From Streptomyces sp. NRRL F-5123 (GTDB taxonomy: Bacteria; Actinomycetota; Actinomycetes; Streptomycetales; Streptomycetaceae): a DNA stretch of 64,000 nucleotides. A program made the position numbers and the translations under genes. A model generated the notes under the pieces. The model saw only the letters and a program-made list of their open reading frames with translations. It ran no database searches and was not told the DNA's origin. Shown here piece by piece: positions 10,383-18,736 of the stretch. Within the stretch, counting starts at the first letter, position 1. Every line of letters starts with the position of its first letter. The stretch is taken from assembly GCF_000721495.1 (NCBI RefSeq), contig NZ_JOHY01000001.1:248001-312000 (forward strand). The letters are read 5' to 3'.

Positions 10383-10740
10383 GTCGTTTCCCCTGAACGT
10401 GCGTTGGCTCCGTCACGCGTCCTCGGAAGGCTCAGCGTACGCACCCGGCGATGCGGTGGCGTCCCCCTCGGAAGTACTTGCCCGGGCTCGGCGCCGTCTG
10501 CCGCGTGGCCGAGCAGGAAACGGTACCCTCCCACCCCCGTTCGGGGGGAGCACCGAGGGTGCGAACTGCGGACGGTGTGCGCCCGGCGCGCGGAGGACCG
10601 TCCCCGAGGGGGGCTGGTCCACCGGCGCTCACTGCGCCTACGCTCGAACCTCCGCACGCGACTCGCACGCGAGTTCGTATGCCGATCGCACCCGCGTCCG
10701 CCCGCGCAGCCGGGCGCGCCCGGGCACTGAGGAGGGCGAT
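10383..10740. other. Divergent regulatory region between LAL regulator and terpene synthase
   Basis: This 358-bp gap has no convincing gene. It holds the 5' regions of the LAL gene (minus) and the terpene synthase (plus). The only clear structure is the 14-nt palindrome at 10661-10674. A near-repeat of CGCACGCGA occurs just before and within that palindrome. No clean -35/-10 pair was recognised. Confidence 0.5.
10661..10674. promoter_or_regulatory. Palindrome upstream of the terpene synthase
   Basis: ACTCGC and GCGAGT are separated by AC, giving a perfect dyad 67 bp before the terpene synthase start. LAL/LuxR dimers bind short dyads, so this is a candidate operator for the divergent LAL protein. 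Short GC-rich palindromes arise by chance in such genomes, so confidence is modest. Confidence 0.35.
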
Positions 10741-11859
10741 ATGTCACCCGAGCCCGTCGCCGCACCCCCCGGTCCCGCCCTTCCGGACCCGGCCGACCCC
10801 ACCCGGCGCACCGCCGCCGTCCGCATGCCCTTCCCCGCCCGGCTGAACCCGCACGCGGAGCGGGCCAGGCAGCACACCCTCCAGTGGGCGCAGGGCATGG
10901 GCCTGCTGACCGGCGACACCGCGGCGGCGGAGTACGACGCGCTGCGCCTGGAACGGCTGATGGCGTACTTCTACCCCGACGCGAGGGCAGCCGACCTGGA
11001 GCTGTCGGCCGACTTCAACGCCTGGTTCTTCATCTTCGACGACCAGTTCGACGGGCTGCTCGGCGCCCAGCCGGAGCGGATCCGCCGGCTCGTCGCCGAC
11101 CTGGCCGCCACGATGGCGCCGGAACCGCGGTCGCCGGCGGGCGCCCCGGAGCCGGACGGCCCGCTCGTCCGCTCCTTCCGCGACATCTGGCGGCGCTCGA
11201 CCGACGGCACCCCGCGGTACTGGCGGAGCCGCTTCCGCGACCACTGGCGCGCCTACCTCGCCGCGCACGAGGGCGAGGCCCGCCACCGCAACGCCGTCCG
11301 GCTGCCGGGCCTGGAGGACTTCCTCGCCGTCCGGCGCGACACCATAGGCGTCCGGCCGTGCCTGGACTTCACCGAGCGCTGCGGCGGCTACAGCCTGCCC
11401 GACGACGTCTACCGCACCCCGGCGCTGCGCGAGATGCGCGAGATCACCTGCGACGTGGTGATCTTCGTCAACGACATCGTCTCGCTGGTCAAGGAACTGG
11501 CCGCGGGCGACGTGAACAACAGCGTCGTCGTCCACCGCGCGGACAGGGGCTGCACGGTCGAGGAGTCCGTGGAGCACATCGCGGGACTCGCCAACGCCCG
11601 CACCGCCCGCTTCGTCCGGCTCGCCGCCGACCTGCCGCGCGCCCTCGCCGGGCTGCGCCTGGACCGCACCGCCCGCGCGCACGTCGACCACTACGTGGAA
11701 GGCATGCGGCACCTCATGGCCGGCAACCTGACGTGGTCGCTCGCCACCGCGCGTTACGACGCGGCGGGCGTGGCCGCCGTCAGCGACGGGCGCCGCCGCC
11801 CTTGGGGCCTGCTGGTCGCACCCGGCCCGGCGGAATCCTGCAGCCCCCCGGTGCGTTGA
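10741..11859 (+). CDS. Class I terpene synthase
   Basis: Bacterial class I terpene cyclase, 372 aa, that would ionise and cyclise a prenyl diphosphate (farnesyl diphosphate most likely) using three Mg2+. The start ATG 10741 follows GAGGAGGG. The aspartate-rich motif is DDQFD at 100-104, the NSE triad is NDIVSLVKE at 244-252, and the C-terminal Arg-Tyr pair sits in WSLATARY (338-339). All metal- and diphosphate-binding residues expected of a working enzyme are present. The N-terminus ([10 protein letters not shown]) matches the sesquiterpene cyclase pattern. It stands alone: no P450 or prenyl transferase lies next to it, so the product may be an unmodified hydrocarbon. The product cannot be predicted from sequence reading. 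Confidence 0.93.
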   Translation: MSPEPVAAPPGPALPDPADPTRRTAAVRMPFPARLNPHAERARQHTLQWAQGMGLLTGDTAAAEYDALRLERLMAYFYPDARAADLELSADFNAWFFIFDDQFDGLLGAQPERIRRLVADLAATMAPEPRSPAGAPEPDGPLVRSFRDIWRRSTDGTPRYWRSRFRDHWRAYLAAHEGEARHRNAVRLPGLEDFLAVRRDTIGVRPCLDFTERCGGYSLPDDVYRTPALREMREITCDVVIFVNDIVSLVKELAAGDVNNSVVVHRADRGCTVEESVEHIAGLANARTARFVRLAADLPRALAGLRLDRTARAHVDHYVEGMRHLMAGNLTWSLATARYDAAGVAAVSDGRRRPWGLLVAPGPAESCSPPVR

Positions 11860-11923
11860 CACCTTTGCCCGGAGAACGCGGGGAACCGGGAAGACGCAGA
11901 CCAGACGCGAGGAGAGGACGGAG

Positions 11924-12436
11924 ATGGCCACGCAGACACAGCGGGCGGTTCTGGCGGGCGGGTGCTTCTGGGGGATGCAGGACCTCATCCGCAAGCTCCC
12001 CGGGGTCACCGCGACCCGGGTCGGCTACACCGGAGGCGACGTCCCGAACGCGACGTACCGTGACCACGGCACGCACGCCGAGGGCATCGAGATCCTCTTC
12101 GACCCGGAGCGGACCGACTACCGCGCCCTCCTGGAGTTCTTCTTCCAGATCCACGACCCGACGACGAAGAACCGCCAGGGCAACGACATCGGCCTGGCCT
12201 ACCGCTCGGCGATCTACTACACCGACGACGAGCAGAAGCGCGTCGCCGAGGACACCATCGCCGACGTCGAGGCCTCCGGCCTGTGGCCCGGCAAGGTCGT
12301 CACCGAGGTCGAGCCGGTCGGCCCCTTCTGGGAGGCCGAGCCCGAGCACCAGGACTACCTGGAGCGCTACCCGGACGGCTACACCTGCCACTACCCGCGG
12401 CCGAACTGGCGGCTCCCCGCCCGCAGCGGGGCCTGA
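11924..12436 (+). CDS. msrA: Peptide-methionine (S)-S-oxide reductase MsrA
   Basis: Cytosolic enzyme that reduces methionine-S-sulfoxide in proteins, 170 aa. The active-site motif GGCFWGMQD is present near residue 14, with the conserved [12 protein letters not shown] and YRSAIYY segments downstream. The C-terminal portion has an extra cysteine (YTCHYP) that could act in resolving the disulfide. ATG 11924 follows a GAGAGGACGGAG stretch. The gene lies 64 bp after the terpene synthase on the same strand, but nothing suggests a functional link. Confidence 0.93.
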   Translation: MATQTQRAVLAGGCFWGMQDLIRKLPGVTATRVGYTGGDVPNATYRDHGTHAEGIEILFDPERTDYRALLEFFFQIHDPTTKNRQGNDIGLAYRSAIYYTDDEQKRVAEDTIADVEASGLWPGKVVTEVEPVGPFWEAEPEHQDYLERYPDGYTCHYPRPNWRLPARSGA

Positions 12437-12497
12437 CCGCCCGCGGGCGCCGCGCCCCGCCCTGCGGGACGGCGCCCGCCGTGCTGTACTGGCCGGT

Positions 12498-13424
12498 ATG
12501 GAGCGCAAGCATCCGGCGATGCCGTCCCTGCGCCCCGGACACGGCGGCCACCCGGGCCGGTCCGGTGCGGCGGGCCGCGCCGCCCGGCAGGCCGACCGGC
12601 AGCGCGAGCGGGTCCGGCTCATGATCCAGATCACGGCCCGCGCCGGCGAGTACCGCAGAGGGCTGCTGCGCGCCGTCTCGCGGCTCAGTCCGGAGGAGGC
12701 GCAGATCCTCTCCGACCTGGAGCAGCACGGCCTCCAGGTGCCGCAGATGCACGACGTGCTGTGCGGCGGGCACGTCCTGGTCGACGACCCCGAGCTGTAC
12801 GACCGCTGGCGGGCCGGCAAGGGCAGCCACCCGCGGATCTCCAGCCACCACCGCGACATCGACAAGAAGCGCTACCCGGACATCGGCATGCGCGGGCACG
12901 TGGTGCGCGAGAAACTGCACGGCCGCACCGCCACCGGCACCTGGGTGCAGCTGGAGAAGACGCCCGCGGCCTTCGGCGGCAGCAAGATGCCGAGCGTGGA
13001 CGACCTGCGGCACCTGATGGACTACGTCGTCTACCGCTGCACCGGCAGCAACGTCGGGCCCTGGGGCCTGTCCCGGATGACCGAGCGGCGCCCGATGTAC
13101 CTCTCGCCGCTGGTCTCCGTGCCCACCGCGCTGGCCGCACCGGTCGCCGGGGCGCTGGCCACGACGCTGCGCCGGATCGAGGAGTCGGACGACACCACCG
13201 CGGTCTCCGGCGAGCTGGCCGGCCGCTTCCCGCCCCCCGAGCGGGCCGATCCGGCCGCCGAGCTGGGGCGGGCGCTGCCGGGGCGCGGCGGGCGCGGGCT
13301 GTTCGGCAGTTCCGAGGTCTGGGTCACCCAGACTCCCTCGCGGATCGCCGCCCGGGTGCTGCGCGAGCGGCGCGACCAGGCGGCACGGCCGGATCCGGCC
13401 CGCCCCGGGGGAGGTCCTCGGTGA
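12498..13424 (+). CDS. Conserved-looking protein of unknown function (first of an overlapping pair)
   Basis: Protein of 308 aa with no family I recognise. The first ~45 residues are Arg/Gly-rich and probably disordered. From about residue 42 the sequence is ordered (QITARAGEYRRGLLRAV...), with many charged residues and a His/Asp/Lys-rich centre (SSHHRDIDKKRYPDIGMRGH) that could bind metal or nucleic acid; that is speculation. No signal peptide or membrane segment is seen. ATG 12498 lacks a good ribosome-binding site, and a start at a later Met is possible. The stop overlaps the GTG of the next gene (GTGA), so the two are translationally coupled and probably act together. Confidence 0.7.
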   Translation: MERKHPAMPSLRPGHGGHPGRSGAAGRAARQADRQRERVRLMIQITARAGEYRRGLLRAVSRLSPEEAQILSDLEQHGLQVPQMHDVLCGGHVLVDDPELYDRWRAGKGSHPRISSHHRDIDKKRYPDIGMRGHVVREKLHGRTATGTWVQLEKTPAAFGGSKMPSVDDLRHLMDYVVYRCTGSNVGPWGLSRMTERRPMYLSPLVSVPTALAAPVAGALATTLRRIEESDDTTAVSGELAGRFPPPERADPAAELGRALPGRGGRGLFGSSEVWVTQTPSRIAARVLRERRDQAARPDPARPGGGPR

Positions 13425-14170
13425 ACGCGCAGTCGGCCGGCGCCGCGGACCAGCCGGGTGCGGCGGCGGTACCCGAGGGGCTCGTCACCGCCGTGGTGAA
13501 CATGGTGCACACCGGGCCGGTGCTGCTCGGCGCGTACACCATCGCCGAGCTGACAGCCGTGGACGCGATCGTGGACTTCCTGGAGGCCCGCCCTTCCGAG
13601 GACGAGCTGACCGAGGCCGTGCGCTCGCTGGCCGCCCGGCAGCTGCTGCTGGCCGGCGGCGGCGGCGAGCAGGTGCAGGTGCGTGGCGACCTGGGCATCG
13701 CGGTGGCCTTCCAGCAGCGTGCCCGGATGGTGCTGGACGCCCGCATCACCGGTACGGAGCCGGGGGAGCCCTGGCGGGTGCTGCTGCTCCCGCAGCCCGA
13801 GCACATCTGCCTCATGGTGCGCATCGACGCGCTCGGCGTCCACCAGATCAGCCTGCACACCTTCGACGAGTCCCTGCGGATGCTCACCGAGTGGCTGCCG
13901 CGGGGCAGCGCCGCCGACCGGGACCGGGCGCCGGACACCGACGCGCTGCTCGCCGGGGCGGAGCGCTCCGCGCTGGTGACCGTCACCCACTACACCGCGG
14001 AGGGCTCCGCGGAGATCGCCGGGGAGAGCACCGACCTGGTGCTGGCCCGGCAGGACGGGCGGCTGCACGTGCTCGCCCGCGACCCCGGGCAGCCGGAGCG
14101 GCTGGTCCCCGAGCGGGTGGAGGGCAAGGAGGGCGTGCGCGACCGCATCGCCGGCCTGCTGACCGGCTGA
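13421..14170 (+). CDS. Protein of unknown function (second of an overlapping pair)
   Basis: Soluble 249-aa protein, family not recognised. It starts at GTG 13421, overlapping the upstream stop by 4 bp, with GGGGGAGG upstream. It has two apparent halves: an N-terminal helical region (VNMVHTGPVLLGAYTIAELT) and a mixed alpha/beta C-terminal half rich in short beta-like stretches (RVLLLPQPEHICLMVRIDAL and others). No transmembrane helix, signal or catalytic motif was seen. Coupling to the 308-aa protein suggests a complex of the two. The C-terminal half runs into a short convergent gap before the GNAT gene. Confidence 0.7.
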   Translation: MNAQSAGAADQPGAAAVPEGLVTAVVNMVHTGPVLLGAYTIAELTAVDAIVDFLEARPSEDELTEAVRSLAARQLLLAGGGGEQVQVRGDLGIAVAFQQRARMVLDARITGTEPGEPWRVLLLPQPEHICLMVRIDALGVHQISLHTFDESLRMLTEWLPRGSAADRDRAPDTDALLAGAERSALVTVTHYTAEGSAEIAGESTDLVLARQDGRLHVLARDPGQPERLVPERVEGKEGVRDRIAGLLTG

Positions 14171-14212
14171 CCCCCCCTCACCCCCCCGCCGCGCCTCGCG
14201 TCCGCGCCCCCT

Positions 14213-14779
14213 CTAGGCCTCCGCCGACAGCGCGACCGCGCCCGCCAGCGGAAGGACCATCAGGACCCGGTCCGAGCCCGCCCCGAAGTAGTCGCGGCGC
14301 CGGTCGACCCGGGAGAAGCCCAGCGACAGGTACAGGTCGAGGGCGGCCTCGTTGGCCGGCTCGACGGTGAGCCACACCTCCCGCACCCCCCGCAGGCACA
14401 GGCTGCGCAGCGATTCGGTCATCAGCAGCCGGCCGAGGCCGCGGTGGCGGCACTTCCGGTCGATCGCCAGGCCGAGTACCCAGCAGCGGGAAGGGTCCGA
14501 CGTGGTGCCTGCCAGCACGTAGCCGCGTAACGTGCCGGCGTCGTCGACCACCAGGAGGTCGTCGCGGTAGAGGTCGTAGAACTGCCGCAGGACGAAGTAG
14601 GGGTAGGCGTGCTGCTGGAAGACCTCCTGGTCCAGGCGGTGCAGTTCGGGAAGGTCGGCGTCGGTCACCGCGCGCACGCGCGGCGGCAGTTCGCCGTCGG
14701 CCGGGACGAGTGCGGGCGCGCAGGCCGGCAGCAGCGGCGTCACACGCGGGCTGCCGGCGTCGGGCAGATGGGTCGTCAT
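14213..14779 (-). CDS. GNAT-family N-acetyltransferase (contains a TTA codon)
   Basis: Acetyl-CoA-dependent acetyltransferase of the GNAT fold, 188 aa. ATG 14779 is chosen because GAGGAG lies just upstream; a longer frame reaches 14923 but has no comparable site. The acetyl-CoA motif A is visible as LAIDRKCRHRGLGRLLM (Arg-x-x-Gly-x-Gly type), followed by WLTVEPANEAALDLYLSLGF, the usual motif B. Leu84 is a TTA codon (14530-14528), so expression should need bldA and be delayed to development. The substrate is unknown. It is divergent from the SCO2525-like operon. Confidence 0.85.
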   Translation of the reverse strand: MTTHLPDAGSPRVTPLLPACAPALVPADGELPPRVRAVTDADLPELHRLDQEVFQQHAYPYFVLRQFYDLYRDDLLVVDDAGTLRGYVLAGTTSDPSRCWVLGLAIDRKCRHRGLGRLLMTESLRSLCLRGVREVWLTVEPANEAALDLYLSLGFSRVDRRRDYFGAGSDRVLMVLPLAGAVALSAEA

Positions 14780-15078
14780 GCCACTCCTCGGGGGCTGGGG
14801 ACGGGGACGGGCGGGCCGGTCCGGGACCCGGTCCGGGGACATACGGAGGTCGACGCCGCGTTCCCCCATTCGGCTGACATGGGCTCTCGCGCGTGCGTAA
14901 GGTGGGGCCGGCGCCGTGTTCACCGGATCTGACCAGGATCAGCTGCGTTTACCCGCTGTTCAAGGTGGGATACGGATGAAATGCGCGTATGCTGCCACGC
15001 GCCCTCCGTGCGCCCTGCGTGAATCCGGCCGATCGCACGGTGGCCTCCGGGCGCCAAGTTCGCGGCTATTATGGAGAG
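14780..15078. other. Divergent intergenic region before the SCO2525-type operon
   Basis: This 299-bp gap is noticeably less GC-rich toward its right end (around 14940-15075), as expected for promoter DNA. A GTTT at 14947 with GGGATA at 14967-14972 loosely resembles a stress sigma factor promoter but does not match the consensus well. No small gene is supported. Confidence 0.35.
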
Positions 15079-15894
15079 ATGGATCTCGGAACGCCCCGAA
15101 CGGCGAATGACTCTGCGCGCACGCCTGTGCAACGGCTGAATTCGGACGCGCCCTGGGACGCGTTCGACCCGCAGGCCTACGTTGATCACAATTACGGTCG
15201 GCTGCGCTCCGATGATGCGAAGATCCTCGAAGTCGTACGCAAGCATTTCGCCGACCACTTCCGTGACACCCCCGACACGGCCGGCGCCCGGCTGCGCGGA
15301 ATCGACGTCGGTCCTGGGGCAAATTTGTACCCGTCGATGTCCATGCTCCCGTGGTGCGAGAGCGTCACGCTGTACGAGCACTCCGCCGCCAACGTCGGCT
15401 ATCTGCGCGGCCAGCAGGAGTCCTACGACGACCACTGGGACCAGTTCTGGGACGCGCTGTGCGAGCAGGAGGTCTACGCCCGGCGGGTCGCCGACCCGCG
15501 GGGCGCCTTCGCCCGCGCCGCGCGGATCGAGCAGGGCAACCTGTTCGACCTGGGGGAGCGCAGCGAGCGCTGGCAGATCGGCACCATGTTCTTCGTCGCC
15601 GAATCGCTGTCCACGTCCGAGGCCGAGTTCCTGCTCGCGGTCGAGCGCTTCATGCGGGTCCTGGAACCCGGCGCTCCCTTCGCGGCGGCTTTCATGGAGG
15701 GCTCGCTGGGGTACAAGGTGGGTGACACCCTCTTCCCCGCGTGCAGCGTCACGACGGTCGATGTGCGCAAGAGCCTGAGCCCGTTCGCGGAAGGCGAGGA
15801 CGTCGCGATCACCCCGGTCGGAATGCCGGGCGGCGCGTTGCGCGAAGGATACGAGGGAATGATCGTGGCCTGCGGGCGGCGCGGGCCCGCATAA
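15079..15894 (+). CDS. SCO2525-family SAM-dependent methyltransferase
   Basis: Predicted methyltransferase of 271 aa. The SAM-binding motif I is GIDVGPGANLYP (residues 75-86), preceded by the NNMT/PNMT/TEMT-like opening (DPQAYVDHNYG). These features match the family named after S. coelicolor SCO2525. It is the first gene in the order 2525-2524-2523-2522-2521, which matches my recollection of the S. coelicolor arrangement. The start is uncertain: ATG 15079 has a GGAGAG directly against it, too close for normal use, and in-frame GTG 15040 or ATG 14989 are alternatives. The substrate is unknown; a small amine would fit the NNMT/PNMT-like family but is not shown. Confidence 0.82.
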   Translation: MDLGTPRTANDSARTPVQRLNSDAPWDAFDPQAYVDHNYGRLRSDDAKILEVVRKHFADHFRDTPDTAGARLRGIDVGPGANLYPSMSMLPWCESVTLYEHSAANVGYLRGQQESYDDHWDQFWDALCEQEVYARRVADPRGAFARAARIEQGNLFDLGERSERWQIGTMFFVAESLSTSEAEFLLAVERFMRVLEPGAPFAAAFMEGSLGYKVGDTLFPACSVTTVDVRKSLSPFAEGEDVAITPVGMPGGALREGYEGMIVACGRRGPA

Positions 15895-15973
15895 CACGTA
15901 CGGAGGAATCCGACCGGGGTGTGTCCGGGCACCGCAGGGAAGTGCAAGGCTGCACCTGGTGGAGGGGTGGGGA

Positions 15974-17815
15974 ATGCAGATCAAGCCGCGGCAGCACCTG
16001 CTGGACATCTGGCAGGCCATTTCACGCCATTCGTTTGCCGACGGCAGCTGGGAGTGGGGTGATCCGGACCGCAGGAGCAGTGTCGCCGACGCCGAGCGGC
16101 TGCTCTGCCTGATGTATCCCGCCACCGAAATCCCGGCTTTCCGGCTGGACGACCCGGACACCACCGAGCGCGATGTGCAGACCGCGCTCAAGAACGCCGG
16201 CGGGCGCGTGGAGATCCCGGCGAAACTCGTCAGCATCCTCGGCGACTTCATGCGCAACCACACCACCGACGACAAGCGTCCCAGCTTTTCCGGCGGCCAC
16301 TACTTCGTCTCCGCGGACCCCGATCTGGAGCTGACCGAGGAGCAGCGCAGCATCGGCGTGGTCGACTCCTACTCGATGTCGATCACCCTGTGCCTGGCCA
16401 CCCTCGGCTTCCTCAAGGTCTATTCGAGCAAGACCCGCCGCGCCGACGTACGGGCGCAGATCGAGGAGCTGCGCGCCGCCACCGAGACCCGGCTGACCGC
16501 CGCCATGGTGAGCCTGCTGCGCTCCTTCACCGTGAACGTCTTCGACCCCGACGAGCCGCAGGGCCGCACGCTGTGCGGGGTGCTCGGGCAGGGGCGGCTG
16601 TCGGAGCGCGTCGTCGTCGAGCGCTTCCAGCGCCGCTTCGAGGCGCTGCGCGCGACCATCGGCGAGAGCCTGACCCTCGGCGTCGACATCGCCGACCGCC
16701 TCAAGGACGAGAACCAGCTCTTCGAGTGCGGCTGGGCGTGGACCCTGGTCAAGGACGCGCCGCCGGTCGACACCACCGAGCCGATCGGCCCGCAGCCGAT
16801 CGGCACCGCCCGGCCGATCCCGTACCTGTACTTCACCGTCGTCGCCCTCGACGGCATCCAGGACCTGTTCAGCGACCGCACCCTCACCCTGGGCCTCCTC
16901 ACCATCGAACAGCAGCGCCTGGCCGAGGCGTTACGACTGCGGTGGGAGATCACCCAGCAGTACTGGTCCGGCATCGCCCGCTTCAACGAGGCGACCTGGC
17001 CGCTGGAGGACATCCCCTGGCGGACCACCGGCCAGCGGCTGGAGTCCGAGTACTTCTCGCTCTGCGTGGCCTCCATCCTCGTCCACGACCTGGTGCGCCG
17101 CCGCGCCACCGACGACGACCTGACCCGTACCGTCGCCGTCATGGAACGGCTCGCCGAGCGCGGCCGGATCAGCAGCCGGCTGATGGTCGGCGACAAGGCC
17201 ATCCACCTGCACAGCCCCGGTATCCGGCTGCCGCTGCAGGGCAGCAGCGAGACCGGCAACCCCATGCAGTGGACCATGGGCGACTTCTCCGCGATGCTCC
17301 TCAAGCGCAGCATCCAGCTGTGCACCCTGTCCCGCAACATCACCTCGCACGACCGGCTGCTGCGGCTCGCCGAGAAGATCTTCGACCACATGTGGAAGCG
17401 CCGCATCACCACCGGCGTGGGCGCCGGGCTGTGGGACAACGTCGGCTCCGCCTTCCCCGAGGCGACCGTCGAGCAGCTGGCGCTGTCCTGGGGAGTGACC
17501 GAGCGCGTCATCGAGTGCATGGTCGCCGGGCGGCAGCTCTACGTGCAGTCCCCGATCCGCAGTTCCGATCTGATCAACTACGCCTCCTGGCTGCTCAGTG
17601 AGGCCACCCACCTGCTGGGCAACGAGCAGCTCGAACCGACCTCGGCCCTCGACGCCTCCCGCGGTCTGGCCCTCAAGGGCGTCGAGGTCAAGCTCAACCG
17701 CGCCCGGGACCTCGTCGACCGGCAGCCCGGCACCGCGGTGGCGCTCACGATGGAGATCCTCGGCGAACTCGACGGGCTGGCGCTGGCCAGACAGACCGCT
17801 TCGCGGGGAGTGTGA
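15974..17815 (+). CDS. SCO2524-family protein (contains a TTA codon)
   Basis: Large soluble protein, 613 aa, of the uncharacterised SCO2524 family (recognised by context and sequence character). ATG 15974 follows GGAGGGG at 15961-15967; the GTG at 15959 is less well placed. The sequence is mainly helical with no signal peptide, no transmembrane helix and no catalytic motif I can name. Leu320 is TTA (16931-16933), so the central protein of this operon should be translated only when the bldA tRNA is active. The stop is 3 bp before the next start. Function unknown. Confidence 0.82.
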   Translation: MQIKPRQHLLDIWQAISRHSFADGSWEWGDPDRRSSVADAERLLCLMYPATEIPAFRLDDPDTTERDVQTALKNAGGRVEIPAKLVSILGDFMRNHTTDDKRPSFSGGHYFVSADPDLELTEEQRSIGVVDSYSMSITLCLATLGFLKVYSSKTRRADVRAQIEELRAATETRLTAAMVSLLRSFTVNVFDPDEPQGRTLCGVLGQGRLSERVVVERFQRRFEALRATIGESLTLGVDIADRLKDENQLFECGWAWTLVKDAPPVDTTEPIGPQPIGTARPIPYLYFTVVALDGIQDLFSDRTLTLGLLTIEQQRLAEALRLRWEITQQYWSGIARFNEATWPLEDIPWRTTGQRLESEYFSLCVASILVHDLVRRRATDDDLTRTVAVMERLAERGRISSRLMVGDKAIHLHSPGIRLPLQGSSETGNPMQWTMGDFSAMLLKRSIQLCTLSRNITSHDRLLRLAEKIFDHMWKRRITTGVGAGLWDNVGSAFPEATVEQLALSWGVTERVIECMVAGRQLYVQSPIRSSDLINYASWLLSEATHLLGNEQLEPTSALDASRGLALKGVEVKLNRARDLVDRQPGTAVALTMEILGELDGLALARQTASRGV

Positions 17816-17818
17816 CCG

Positions 17819-18736
17819 GTGCTCGTCTTCGCAGCCTCCGACAAGGGTGGCACGGGCCGCTCCGTCACCAGCGCCAACCTCGCCTTCCGCCGCGCCCTCG
17901 GCGGGGACGACGTGGCCTACCTGGACTTCGACTTCGGCTCGCCGACCGCCGCCGCGGTCTTCGACGTCCCCAAGGCGACGGGCGGGATCGAGCAGGGCGG
18001 CCTGCACTCGTACCTCCAGGGCAAGGCGACCGAGCCGTCCCGGCTGGACGTCTGGGCCGAGACGGAGCACCAGCTGCTGCGCGACCGCCCGGCCAACTCC
18101 GGCAACCTGGTGCTCCTCCCCGGTGACCGCAGCGGCGGCGAGTTCGCCGTCGCCAAGGACACCGTCAACCGCTGCATCGACCTCTTCCTGCGGCTCAACA
18201 GCGAGTTCGAGGTCGTGATCGTCGACCTCAGCGCCGGCCGCAGCTACGCGATGGACATGGCCCTCGACGTGACCGCGCGGCCCGAGATGCGCGGCGTGCA
18301 GGCGCGCTGGCTGGTCTACCACCGCTGGACGCGGCAGCATGTGATCGCCGCCTCCGGACTGGTCTTCGGCCAGCGCGGCATCCTGGCCGGCGGCGTGGCC
18401 CGCGGTCACGACAAGGAGGAGCTGCGCTCGGCCATCCGGTTCGTCCGGGCCGCGGTGCCCGACCCGGAGGCGCCGCCGTGGTCGCTGGTGCCGGCCGCGC
18501 AGTCGTCGTGGATGCGCAAGTGCGACCAGGACCTCGACCGGCTCGCCGCAGACCGGGACGTCGGCTTCAGCGCCGCCATCGGCAGCGTGCCGCTGGAACC
18601 CGTCCTCCAGTGGCGCGAGCAGCTGATCACCGACGAGGACGTGCTCTCCAGCCGGATCGCCAACCTGGAGACGCTGACGGCGCTCCAGGACCTCGCCGAC
18701 AAACTCACCGACGACGAGGCGTGGGGGCCGGTATGA
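17819..18736 (+). CDS. SCO2523-family altered P-loop ATPase-like protein
   Basis: Protein of 305 aa with a ParA/MinD-like N-terminus. The deviant Walker A region is SDKGGTGRSVTS (residues 7-18). The signature lysine of the MinD type (Lys9) is kept, but the P-loop lysine is replaced by Arg14, so it may bind nucleotide without normal hydrolysis. Walker A' and B-like segments follow (VAYLDFDFGSP near 34-44; VVIVDLSAG near 136-144). This matches the 'variant P-loop' family named for SCO2523. It starts at GTG 17819, 3 bp after the SCO2524 stop, and overlaps SCO2522 by ATGA. ParA-like proteins place or switch partners on DNA or membranes; a switch role here is inference. Confidence 0.87.
   Translation: MLVFAASDKGGTGRSVTSANLAFRRALGGDDVAYLDFDFGSPTAAAVFDVPKATGGIEQGGLHSYLQGKATEPSRLDVWAETEHQLLRDRPANSGNLVLLPGDRSGGEFAVAKDTVNRCIDLFLRLNSEFEVVIVDLSAGRSYAMDMALDVTARPEMRGVQARWLVYHRWTRQHVIAASGLVFGQRGILAGGVARGHDKEELRSAIRFVRAAVPDPEAPPWSLVPAAQSSWMRKCDQDLDRLAADRDVGFSAAIGSVPLEPVLQWREQLITDEDVLSSRIANLETLTALQDLADKLTDDEAWGPV

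Noticed and set aside
14947..14972. Sigma-B-like promoter (GTTT, 16 bp, GGGATA)
   Set aside because: The second box is not the GGGTA consensus; too weak to call.
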